DNA of 64,000 nucleotides, taken from Melanocharis versteri (lineage: Eukaryota > Chordata > Aves > Passeriformes > Melanocharitidae). A program made the position numbers and the translations under genes. The notes under the pieces are model-generated. The model was not told the origin of the DNA. It saw only the letters and a program-made list of their open reading frames with translations, and searched no databases. The stretch spans positions 135,940 through 199,939 of the forward strand of contig VZTG01010172.1 of assembly GCA_013397845.1 (NCBI GenBank). Direction: 5' to 3'. Below are positions 33,640-45,209 of this stretch, in pieces; within the stretch, counting starts at the first letter, position 1; each line of letters opens with the position of its first letter.

Positions 33640-36470
33640 ACCTGTACATGGCCTCTTAATGTTACACTTTCAGAGTGAATTTATCTTGGGGTTGTGGTAG
33701 AGCTAAAAATGCAAGCAACTATAGTGCGTCATTTGATTCGGAGGTAAATACAGCATGGGAAGTACTGATTTTCCTTTTTTTTTCTTCTCAGCTAAAAGAC
33801 GTGCTTTCTAATATCTTACTTCTGAAATCATCAATAGCTGTGTGATCAATCCCTTGAGGATACAAATGTCGGACTGGGAAAGTTGTCTTATGGACTTCAG
33901 AGTTGTCCTTTCAGCTGACTGAAAGTTAATTATTGATTTCACTTTCTTCCCTAGAGATCCATATGCCTTTCTTTCTGACTAGGAAGTTAGTGGTCACAGT
34001 GCAGGAATGTGAAAGTAGTCGTCCTGCGGCAGTACAAGATTTCATGGGCTGGATGTCAGGAATGTGTAAGATGGAGGTTGACATGGGGAGAAAGTGAAGA
34101 AAGACAACTAGGTAAAAGCTTGTGTCCACTGTCATTTTATGTGGGTTGGATGTGGAGCCTGCTATTCTCCATGGCTCTGGCTCCTAAACTCCCAGCAATC
34201 TGAGAGCTAAGTGAGTCACAGGCATTAGTGACAGAGGAATGCTGAGAATAAAAACAAAACAACAACAAAAAACCCAACCAAAAAATCTCATTGTTTAGGC
34301 TCAAACACAAGAAAACCATGTTTAATTGCTGATGTGCTCCCTCTGCTGGTTCTCTAAAACTAACAAATGCTATTCCCAGGAGACCGGGCCACACCCTCTG
34401 GGACACTGCCTGACGAAAATTGTGCCAAATGAATGGCTTTGAGCTCTCTTGCAACGAGCAGTAGTAACAGCAAAAGAAGTCTTCTGATGAAGTTTGTTAA
34501 AGCCTTGGATACCAGGCATGACTGCTGAGAGGTCATGAAATGTTCAGTCTGTAATTCAGCCTTTTTTTCCCCAGTCTTATATTTGATAGGTGTTCCTTTT
34601 CCTATGATTTCCCAAAGTTTGTATTTTCTGTTTTGCTGCGGCTGCTTCTAGGATTTTTCCCATCTGAAGGGGTTTTTTCAAATGTGCTTATTGATGCTTT
34701 TATTTTCAATTTTAGTGTACATAGTATCTGAAGAAGCCCTAATGTAGCTTAGGCTTTGGCAGCTTCCAATTCTTTCTGTCACTGTCAGTTAAATCTGCTT
34801 GTCAGCTTTATACTGTTGTGCCCACTTCATCCTGTCCTTTGGCTTGAATACTGGCTGTTTTTTCAGGATACTCTTGAACATCCTTCCTCGTTGTGATGAA
34901 TCTGTATTTCTTTTCCAAACATAGACTGAATTGTTTAGTATGTTCCCTACACAGCATATTTCCCCAGTAGATAAGTTTTTAAAATCCAGCATTTTGCGCT
35001 TTTATGCTGTGAAAAAATGTCTGAGTCCTGGGTAAGATTGAGTACTGGAGGGAAAAAACTGAAAAAAGCTGTATTAATTTCCATAGAATATTTGGAATGT
35101 GTGGAAGATTTCTGACATAGTAATTATTCAATAAAAGATGGTCCTGTATTTCCCATATTTTCCACCTATGTGGACTGTCATGAAAAAGAGCTTCATCTTG
35201 CAGCCGTTGACACACCAGTGGGAATCAGCTGTGCAGAGCTGTTGCAGGACTCAGCTCAAGTTTTCCATGTAGAGTAATGAAAAGTTTCCTTTCTGCAAGT
35301 CTCATGTTTCCCATCTAGGTGACTGCTTATTAAATCTTTATCCAGCAGGGACAATAAACCAAACAGCCTGGTGGGTAGCTAATTGTCTGGAGTGACTCAA
35401 GCCACGTATAAATCTCATTTGTACTCAGTACGTTGACTCTCTCTGGCCTTGTCGCTCTCTCAAGTATTCATTCATTTTGAGACATCTAGAATGTAATGCA
35501 AAGAAAAGAATCCCTGGTCCTTCTACCTCAGTGTCTCGGAGCATACTTGCAGGCTGATGCTCCATTATTTCCCTTTCACAGGCCCTGCAGTTTAGGATCC
35601 CATCATTGTGAAGCATTCGGCGCGGGGTACTGGCCCCCGTGTGGGCAGTCACAGCAGAGGCAGCGCTGAGAGCTCATCACCCTCCTCTCACCAGGTCCCT
35701 GGATGGGAGGAATTGTAGCGGGGGTTGGCATCTCTGTGATAGCCTGCCATCCTGCTGTACCTGCTCTGGGGATAAATAGAGAGTACAGTGCCTGAGGCTA
35801 CCAATCTGGCACCTTTTGCTGTTGCTAAACTAATACAAGTGATTAGAAGCGACATGAGTTCCCGGCGAAGGCCCAGCCTGTCCTGGCGGACCATTTGAAG
35901 TCTAGGCCCTGTTTTGTAATTTCCAGCATTTCATGAAAATGGTGCTTTTATTTTCCTCTCCAAGCCACGGCCAAGTTTTGAAAGCTTCAAAGCTCGCTCC
36001 AATTGGATAGAAAAAGTGTTTTTAAGATGGTGACATATCCTAAATGAGCTGGTTCCTTCTGAGCTATACCAGCCTCAAATCATTTATCCACCAAGTCAGT
36101 CAGGCTCATCCTGAAACATTTCACTGCTGTGAAAGCAGCTGCTCCTGAATGAGATTAAAAGCCAGTTGTGCTTTTGCAGTACAGTCAGCTATGCACAACT
36201 TTGTGTCGGACAAGAGAAAGCTCAGTTATTTTTCCCTAGTGCTGGGCATTTCTGGGTTCTCGAATTAACTTGCTTTTTCTGCTAGTCTCTGAGTCCCTTT
36301 TTACAGGGGACTGGCTCCCATTCCAAGCCTTTTTTAATACTTTTGTAGCCAAACTTTTTTTTTCCCAATGTTTTTACAGGGATCTTAAATATTTTTGTCA
36401 GCACAAAGTCATAGTGAAGTTTTAATCAGATTGCAGTGCAGTCACTACTGTATGCAAGGTACTGATGAGG
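33640..36470. other. Non-coding interval, repeat-poor
   Basis: No gene supported. An A/C-only tract lies at 34,246-34,290. The segment 35,570-35,900 is more GC-rich, contains a CTCCTCTCACCAG acceptor-like sequence ending near 35,695, and carries no recognisable repeat. It may be a non-coding exon or a regulatory element, but nothing decides this. Confidence 0.6.
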
Positions 36471-36479
36471 ATAAGCCGT

Positions 36480-36620
36480 GCATTAGAGAAGCAGGATTCA
36501 GAGTTCATTTCTAATTTTCTGTGTTATTTTCAACCAGTCACTTCATTTCCCAGTGTCTCAGCTACCTGTCTTCAGGACAGAGATAATGATGTTTATCATT
36601 TTCTGAAAGCAGATAGGAGG
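36480..36620 (+). mobile_element. MIR SINE copy
   Basis: Forward MIR order: GGATTCAGAGTTCATTTC, then TTCTGTGTTATTTTCAACCAGTCACTTCATTTCC (consensus GCTGTGTGACCTTGGGCAAGTCACTTAACCTC), then GTGTCTCAGCTACCTGTCTTCAGG, then ACAGAGATAATGATGTTTATC. Diverged. Confidence 0.62.
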
Positions 36621-36807
36621 GTGTTAGTTATAGCTGTACTAGCAAGTTTCATCCTTCCCTCTTGAGTTTGTGCCTTGTTATCACCCTGAAGTGCATTGCA
36701 ACTTCTTTCTTTACTCTGATGGCTTTCCTTTAGCCTCCCCATGAAGTTTTTGGATACTTGTGGTCTTTCTCTGGCATGTCAGACGAGAACTGACACCTGA
36801 AGTCTTG

Positions 36808-36846
36808 GGATTTGGGTTTTGGTTGGGTTTTTGTTTTGTTTTTGAA
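36808..36846. repeat. G/T-only low-complexity tract
   Basis: GGGTTTTGGTTGGGTTTTTG and TTTTG units. Same class as the tracts at 403 and 31,346. Confidence 0.85.
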
Positions 36847-36849
36847 AAG

Positions 36850-38470
36850 GTTTTTACCACATGGAGGTTAAGACCTAGTGTTTACTTACGTCGTTTGGAT
36901 GACAGTAAAACTGTTCTGCCCTGCTCATGCAGGCTGTATTGTGTTAGATCTCAAGTGAATTTTGCGTATATTTTGAGCCGTGTAATTTCACAGCATTCAG
37001 CCCTAGGTTGTCTTGACCAAACTCCTATTAATAATTGAGCTAGCTCAGTTAAAACTGTCTCTATGCTGGAGAGAGAGCCCTCTTGTCTAGATCACATCCA
37101 TATCCAGCCTGTGATAATTTGTTCTGTTACCAGAATTTGTTTAATTTTCATTCCACATCTTTCGCAGATAAAGAAAAAAGTCGAAAGCAAAAAGGAAGTG
37201 AGCTAAAATGAATTTTTCTGGAGTTTCCTGGTGAAGTCTGCTTGTGCAGGAACACAGTTTAATAGACTGTGGGCTGCTTTAGAGAGTTATTAGAATCTGG
37301 AGTAATCTCACTATGGAACATGGGCTTCAGTGTGGTAGAAGGATACAAATGGAGCATTTAGGAAGGAGGTTTGTGGAGAATGTGAGCAGCTAGACGAAAT
37401 AAAAGCTGAGACGCAGGCAGGGGGCAGAGCTGTTCAAAGAAAATGAGGACAAAAAGTCTTCATGCAAAAAAGAGGGGCTAACCTGGTCCTACTGACAAGA
37501 GAGGGAGAAAATTTTAGCAGCAGGATTCTGTATGAGTAGGACCAAAGAGGGGTGGGATGAGGCCACAGCCCTTTCCTTTTTCCTTATGAGCAGTGAGCTG
37601 GAATAATCATCATACAATAATCATCTTCAGAGGACTGTGCTCTTGGGATGAGAAGTTCCACGTGAAATTTCTGAATGTCTCTGTATCTGTTAAAATGTTT
37701 ATGAGTCGTATTTTGCCCTATGTTACATTTTTATAAAAGTGGACCAATTCCATGAAATTTAGAAGAGCCAACCTTGAACCAAGAGCTGAATTTAGCTTTG
37801 TATTTCTCCCTACTGGCTGCAGCTGGCATATGTCTGAAGCAGTAAAGGTGATGCATGGTACTCCACAAGTGATTTGTGACCAGGAGACAGTTTTCTTTAG
37901 GACAGTGCTGCTGCATTTGACCTCATTTCTGCTGTGTTAGATACTGTCTCCCTTGTGGCAGCATAGATAGGTGTATTAGTAAGATTCTCCCAGATCTCTC
38001 CTTGAAATCTCAGCTTATGGAGTTGATGAAAAGCCTTGCTGTTATGAGGTGTTGGTGATTATTCTCATAATGCTCAGGCAAAGGCAGCAAAGAATTTAGC
38101 ATCCAAAATATGCCTTTTTTTTTCTCATCTGCAAAGGTTTAATAGTGAGACCCTGTGTGATTTCTTTTTGTTGTTGTTGTTGTTTTGGTTCGCTTTGTTC
38201 TCATTTACCAAAAAAGTGAGGTGCCACTTCTGTCTAGGTCTTTCCCAGGCTTTTTTAGATAAAGGAGTTACACATGTCCTTCAAAACAAAGAACAGTTAT
38301 CAGCTGGGTTCAGCAGGAGGAGGGAATGCTTACAAAAGGTTCTAGGACAGTTTAGCCATAGATAGCTGCTGATTTGGAGAAATAGCACTTTGCATTTCTG
38401 AAGAAACTTACTCAAATATCTTACAGTGTTTAATGAAAGTAGTTAATTTAGTTTCGCCTAATTTCAGTAG
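36850..38470. other. Non-coding interval
   Basis: No gene supported. Contains a (TTG)n microsatellite at 38,165-38,188. The purine-rich stretch 37,370-37,560 contains no recognisable repeat family. Confidence 0.65.
38165..38188. repeat. (TTG)n microsatellite
   Basis: Five tandem TTG units followed by TTTTGG. Simple repeat with no coding context. Confidence 0.9.
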
Positions 38471-38474
38471 CTGA

Positions 38475-38545
38475 ATCAACATTATTATTTCCATTTTTTA
38501 ATCAGAAACAATCGAGGCACAGAGAGAAGAAGGAAGTGAGGCCTT
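38475..38545 (-). mobile_element. MIR SINE fragment
   Basis: Reverse MIR core: CATTATTATTTCCATTTTTTAATCAGAAACAATCGAGGCACAGAGAG (consensus TATTATCCCCATTTTACAGATGAGGAAACTGAGGCACAGAGAG). Short but well ordered. Confidence 0.55.
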
Positions 38546-38549
38546 TCTT

Positions 38550-41500
38550 TCTTCCTTCCTCAGTGTATTGTACATGCAGATGGGAGCTGGAAAAGTAAAG
38601 ACCATGTTCCATGGACAAAGGAAGCTCAGATGATTCTTGGCTATGTTAAAGACTGTTAGGCTTTTTTTTTCTCTTTTTTAACACCATTGTGGTATTGAAA
38701 CACATATGCGACTTCTTTGCCATTAAAGTCTTATTTCTACTTCCAAAATGAGATACAAAGTACTCTCAGTAACTGGAAATTGAGGCCAAATACATTTAAT
38801 ATACCAACATGTCAACGAAGTCTTTTACAGCAGAATTTTTTAAGAAAAAAAAACTTCTTGGTGTTTTGTTTGCTTATTATTTATAAGTACTCTCTTAACA
38901 GAGTTAAAGTAACTTCAATTTTTTTGTTTTCCCACGGCTGGATTTCTCTCAGCTGGATATATCCCGATGAGCTCCAGTGTTAGCTTTGTCCAAGAAGTAG
39001 ATGTTCAAAAACTGGACCAGTCTGTCACTTCTTTTTGTACAGTAATAATCAAAGGGGGAAGTTATATCTGGCTGAAATACACAGTGATGTTGCTTGATCC
39101 ATGAAATAGTCCCCAAGAGAAGACTGGAGCTCCCTATCCCATATAAAGACAAACGTGCCTTCAAATAATTACGTTCTGAACTTCTTGTGTGTATGTCTGC
39201 TCTGTATGGAACGTCTGTTAATGTCTAAGAACTGCAACGTGGAGAGAAGAAAACAGCCTCTAAGGGTTCTTTGGGCACAGGCATTTAAAGAGGATTGATA
39301 CTTGTCTGTTTGAACTGGTCAGTGGGGACAAAGCCTATGCAGGCAACGATGGGAGCCCGCAAGTGCTCTGGGCAGAGCACAGGTGTGTTGCTGCTGAGGC
39401 ATCTCTCAGAGAATGGACAGTGGGAGGAACTGAGTTGCTTGTATATTCAACCTGAAAACTGTACAAGGAATAGCTGCATTTAACTTTTTGTTACTTGAGA
39501 ATGAGATTCTCAAGATCTTGAGATCTCAGTTCTTGAAAACTTGCAAACAAGTTTTGGGTCTGTACCGCTCTCTGATACTTTTTCACTTCCCAAGAGCCAG
39601 TTTTAATGTCTGTTGATGCTTAGAAGACCAGATTGGAAGGACAGCAACAGAAAGTTTTATTAGCCAGCACAATTAATACTTTCTTCCTTGAGAGCCAAAT
39701 TCATCTAGTGTAGTATGTTTACAAAAGAAAAAGCTGGAATGAACAATAAGGTTTTGCCTTTATCAGAGACATATGGACTCACCATCACTGGATATGTTTG
39801 TGAGATTGTAACAAAGAACACTCCTCGGGCATGTCTCACATTTCAAGTGTCAAAGGACAAATTGGATGAATGTCCCTCCTAAAAACTGGATGAACCAGCT
39901 TTTTCATATGCAATTTCCAATTTCAATAATCCCCAAGAAGCTTATGAGAGCCAGGATGGAGTCAGTAAAACCTTGTCTTATTAACCTCCAAAAGGACACA
40001 AAGGGGTTTGGATCTCGAGGCTGGTTGGGATGCCAAGTGCACCTCTTAAGTACTCTCATACTGTCTCAGCCTGCTGGAACTTTTGGCAGAGACAACACAG
40101 TAAGGTTCACAAAGTCGATGAATACAGCAGGTGGAGACCAGGTTTACTGGGATAATTCCCACCTGAGAAAGGCAAGTCAAGCTTCTTTGTACAGGAAGGG
40201 CAGTAAATATCTTTCCCTTCTCTACATCCCCTAAGTAGAGGTTTTTTCCCTGTTCCCCTTTCACACATATATGACCTCTTTTTTAGATGGAATGATCTCT
40301 CAGATTCATTCTGCTGATAAGCACTGGTCCTTTGAGAGATCCTCAAGTCAATTGTATTTGAGTCCTCTTAGTCTTTAGGATACTCGTGTCCACTTTACAT
40401 GCAAAATTCAGACACAGGGATATTCTGCAATGGTTCCCTACTGCACAGTTGCCTACATGCTGTTGTGGTAATAAAAACTGGTAACTTTTTTCTGTCATTA
40501 AGCACCTTCAGTGTTATGCATTTACTTTAATAAATCAGTTTCTGGATTTGTTTTTTTTAGCTTACTGAGGTATAGCCTTTAGCGTATTTAATTAGGAATA
40601 CGTAGTCATCAGAAACTCCAAAGCAGTGCTTTACAGGACACACCACTTTTCCTTCTGGGTGCCATGAACCATTATGTATCTGTATGGGTTTGGGGGAACG
40701 ATGGGTTAAAGAGTCAACAGCTATGTAGGCATTAAGTCTGCACATCTAGAGGATACTTACTTCTTAACCATTTTATTGAACTCACATGTTTTTGTGGCCC
40801 TTCCTTGATTTTCGGTGGGGGTCACTGATGTTTTTAGGGGGAAATTCTGCTTGGCTGTCCTGTTTTCCTAAGTTTTGATGTGCCTAAAGATCAGTGAAGT
40901 GGGAACACAGTGGAGTTTGGAATCTGGAAGAATGACAGGCCACAGATTTCTCCAAACTTTCTGGGAAGCCTGAGCAAATGAGCTGAACTTCTGGGTGAAC
41001 CTCTCTTAACCAGAACTGTTGAGGCTCCTTGCCTTGTCAGAGAGAATCTTGCTTCCTCTCAGAGGAAGTAATTCTGCATGATTCGAGAGAGACTTTAATG
41101 GTCTATACTCTATTTTTTAAAGAAATATGCAGGAAAAAGCCTACTTTGTTACATGCATAAAACTAAAGCTTCAAATCTTTATTGCTCTTTGCTTATTTTA
41201 TAAAGCTTTTCCTTTTCTATATCCTTGCTCTGAACACCTATATATTTAACCTTAACAAAAGAAGCACAGTAAGCTGAGCAAATGGAGTGGTGTTCAATTT
41301 GCTTCCTTATTTTCTGCCTCAGCAGGTCAGGAACCCGCTCCTTGTGGCAGAAGGGGCCATATGCCGTGGTTCCTGCTCTGCAGTGTAATCAGATCTGCTG
41401 TGTGTGCACAGTAAAACCGAGCTGGGCGGAATTCGGGCAAGGTGCACCAAGCTCATCTCTTGTGTGCAAGACAACCGAGATGATGCCCGTGCTCAGGAGC

Positions 41501-42950
41501 TCCAAAGCTTCTTGGCATCACTGGATTTACTGAGAATGCACCGTAATTGATTTGGATGTTTGGAATACACCCAATATATCCCAAACTTGCTTGGCTGAAT
41601 TCATGGTAGTTTTCTCAGCAGCTGTGCTGGGTTTGTATGGGAGTAGGTTCTTCTGGATAAGCAGCATTAGGAGAAGGTCATGAGTGAGATAGGTGCAAAT
41701 CAAGGATCCTGAGTACAATCTTCAGATACTGAATTTATTTTACTTTTTTTTTAATTCAGGTACTATTTTTAATGACCTTAGACATGGCATATGTAAGAAG
41801 AGACGATGTGACAAATGTAAATAAGAGGATGTTTTGGGTCTGCTGTAGACCTTCTTACTGATCTGGGTATTTCACCTCTGCTCTTCTGTTCCCTAGCAGT
41901 GAACTAGAGTGATGGGAGAACCTTCTGCATGCCTTGAAGCTTCATGAACAGTTTGTGAAGTGCTCCGAAACCTTTAGGTAAAAAAGGCTGGGGATAACAC
42001 AGTAATTATTGCCGCATTTATCTTCTCTTGATCTGAGAGGAATGAGCAGAAAATGCAAACACATATGTCACCATGAGAAATTAAGATATGTTAATTTCAA
42101 AAAATTTCCCAATAAGGAAACCATCTTCCTTGGCTTTAATTGTTTCCCTCCGTATAGTGTTTTGCCTGACGATGTCATCAGTGGAAGGATACACAAGTGG
42201 AACAAAGAGTAGTAGGGCTGAAAGGCAAATTTTGACCCTTCTAAACCTTGTATCCTGCTGATGTCAATGAAAGTTTTAATTGCAGTTCAAGGTTGCAGTT
42301 CTTTTCAGAGTTGCAGAAGATGAGCAGAGATGGGTGTTTGGGTAGAGAGGAAGGTGATCAGCAAGTGTCAGCCTGAGTTCTGCAAAGGACCCAGTTGAGA
42401 GACTGATTCTCCAGTGATGGATAAACAAGGCTTTGGCACAATAAGTGATGCTGATGTTTTTTATATCTTAACCCCTGGCAGAGAGAAGGGTTCAGGAGGA
42501 CGAAATTTAGAAGTAGGATAGAGGTGAATCTAAGTTAGATGGAAGCAAAGGGCGAGGAAGAAGAGGAAGGTGCAGTTCCATAGTGGTGCGTAGATTCCTG
42601 TGTTTGTTCTGGAGTTTGTGGTGGAGCTGAGTGTCACCAGAAGCACCACTGCATTTAGTGTGTTCAGTGTAAATAGAATCCATAAATAGTTTTTTTAAGT
42701 GTCAGGGTTTTGCTTGTGAAGTCACTCTTACGGTTACTCTTGCCTCTGCCATTTCTTTCCTTACCTTGTTGGTGGGCTGAAGTTACTATTGCTTAGCCCA
42801 AATTCACGTGTATGAATATGCTTTCATCTCTTTCTCTGTTGCTTTGTTTATCTGTCTCTGTCTATCTCTCTGTGCGCCTGCTGCTTGTCTGCCTGCCAGT
42901 TTTTTCTTTGTCTCTATCACTTCATCATTGAACCCATCTGTGTAGAAAAT
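38550..42950. other. Non-coding interval, no gene seen
   Basis: Only short open frames (longest about 122 codons at 39,866-40,234), with no domain. No recognisable interspersed repeat. Ordinary intron-like sequence. Confidence 0.65.
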
Positions 42951-43017
42951 GGGATATTTGGCTGCCTCCTATTTTTTATTATTTTTTTAAATTATTTTTG
43001 TTGTTTTGTTCCCTCAG

Positions 43018-43600
43018 ACTTACGAGGATGAAACTCGCACTCCTGGGGGTGCCAGGCATTTTAGATCTTGCGTTTAGGAGGAGCCGTGATGCTTTTTGCG
43101 TCTGTTTGTCTGTCCATCTGTCTGCTGGTCTATAATAAGCTGTGCAGCGAGACAGCAGCTTACTATCTGTGTGTGTGAAATTAGCTAATTGGTGTTAGCA
43201 GCAATATTTTCACATGTTTTATAAGCAAAGTGCAGCAAGGTATATAAATGTAGATATGATCCAGAGACACACACACATACACACACACACGCGCGCGCAC
43301 GCAAGCCTGTCGCTGCTCATGCATAGACGCTCAGAAGTAATTAATGTTAATAAGATTTTAATGTGCTTGTGAGATCATAATGAGGAGAAATGAATGCTCT
43401 GATTAGAAAAAGGTAACTGTGTGTGTGTTTTGGCTTAGAACAAGATTTCCCCTCTTTTTTATAAATCACAATTTCAGAACTTGTTTGTGATTGCATCAGT
43501 TGGTTTTTATTTTCAAATTAGAGGTCTGTTTAGCCATTTGAATGATTATCCAAATAAACGGGTAAAACCCTGATCATAAGGAATCGTGCAGATTTTTTTC
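43018..43600 (+). promoter_or_regulatory. Candidate exon or enhancer block
   Basis: A long T-rich tract followed by CCCTCAG ends at 43,017 and looks like a strong splice acceptor. Immediately after it, a 35-codon open frame (43,028-43,135) begins MKLALLGVPG. Without a donor or transcript I do not call it a gene. Downstream of a CA/CG microsatellite the sequence 43,330-43,590 is repeat-free and carries TTAATGTTAATAAG, ATTAG and ATAAACGG-type cores, as in developmental enhancers. Both readings rest on motif appearance only. Confidence 0.28.
43266..43302. repeat. (CA)n / (CG)n microsatellite
   Basis: ACACAC units with one TAC interruption, then four GC units and a final ACGC. Alternating purine-pyrimidine throughout, so it has Z-DNA potential. 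Confidence 0.92.
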
Positions 43601-44335
43601 TTCCCTTAGAAAGCAAAGCTACTACATGACAGGGCTGGGCAGCCTCATCCTTCTAGCATTACATTTTTTTGATGCTGCTTTTAAAGCCTCATCAGCAACT
43701 GCTCTCAGAGACAGTGCTCATTTTTTACAAATAGAGATGTTTATCTATAGGTGTCTGCAGTGCATAATCAACCACTGAAACTATTGTGCCAAGGCACATT
43801 CCTGTTCATCAGTAATGATGAATCCTCAGAGTCCAGGTGATCACATGATACCTTGATTATATTTTGAAATAATTAGTTTAGGAAAGCAGAACTGTATTTA
43901 TATATATATTTTTTTCCTTTCATCAGTCGGTTTCCAAATAAGAAGGATTGGAAGGTGTTTGCAGGAAATATTTTACAAGCTAGGATGTTTTTTCGTCCTG
44001 GATTCTGTGTAGTCACCAGACCCCAGGCTGGCTAAAATCCAGCTGGACACTAGGGGTCCTTCTCCTCAGCAAATCAATGAAAATATTGTCCAGAGGGCTT
44101 CACTTCCATTTGCATACTTATTTTTGTTATTAATCCCTTTGGTATAGTTTGTTTTTTTTTTTTTTAAATGACACTGAGAGGTTAGATACTTAGTTTTTAA
44201 AACATCTAGAATTGAAAATGCAAATTTGGACAGTCCATGTTCTAGTGCATCCCATGTTGCCTACTACCCACTTTATTCTGGTGGTGCCTGGCTTGAGTGG
44301 TGTTTTAAAGTGTTAGATCTATGACTGAATCCATG

Positions 44336-44500
44336 GAATATGGTTCATTTCCAGAAAGTGCTGGGATACCACAGCAGTGGTTGTGATGAGAAACGTTAGA
44401 GCATGGTGGTAAGATTGCAGCTTCCAAATTGTGCTGAACAAAAAACAATGTCAGTAAATACAGTTTTGACATGATTTGAAGTCTCTAAAGATGATGATGT
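44336..44500 (+). repeat. Local duplication, copy A
   Basis: This ~165 bp segment is repeated about 700 bp downstream at 45,037-45,206. Shared blocks in order include TTCATTTCCAGA, GTGCTG, TACCACA, CAGTGGTTGTGATGAGAAAC and TCTAAAGA. The copies differ at many positions and by small indels, so the duplication is not recent. It might be two copies of an unrecognised interspersed repeat, or an old segmental duplication of a functional element. Confidence 0.85.
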
Positions 44501-45036
44501 TCGTTTATAATGAATGAATTTATTTTGGGGAAAGGAAATGGCAGGCATTATGTGTATTTGTTTATTCCTCTAAACACTCCTTTCTGCTAGCTGCTGTACA
44601 GTAGGGCCTCTAACACTACCTCATCATTCTGATAGCTCTGTCAATGAACTTAATTTTATGAGGTACCTTGGGATATTGTCTGCACGAGTGTGTGGACAAG
44701 TGTGTCTGTGTGGGTACACTCAAAGCATCACTGAAACCTGCACATCCATGCAGGAGGGCCAAAACAAAGTATTCCCCAACTACTGCCACCATCCAGGTAA
44801 GTTTTAATAAGCCTGGATGGAAGAAGGGCATCTTTACTTCTCCTCAGTGCTTATAGTCTGAGAAGTGCTTTACATTTTGACCTAAATAAAATGGCAGTCT
44901 GAGCTCTCACGGTAAGGAAGCAACTAATTTGTTTTAAAAATAACCCATCCTTTCTGTAGGTAATTTTATTAGAATATTTTGAGAAATATCAACCGCAGTT
45001 TAGGATTAGTATGGAACTGAATTAGTATTGAATTAA

Positions 45037-45206
45037 TGGGATATGATTCATTTCCAGAGAGTGCTGAGGTACCACAACAGTGGTTGTGATGAGAAACAGT
45101 AGAACATGGTGATTTGATTGCCATTTCCAAATAATGAGGAACAAAACCAGTATCAGTAGTTTATGGCTTCGGCACAATTGAAAGCCTCTAAAGAAGATGA
45201 TGTGAC
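45037..45206 (+). repeat. Local duplication, copy B
   Basis: Same orientation as copy A. The blocks appear in the same order, and alignment fades on both sides, so the duplicated unit is about 170 bp rather than the full 700 bp period. Confidence 0.85.
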
Positions 45207-45209
45207 AGT

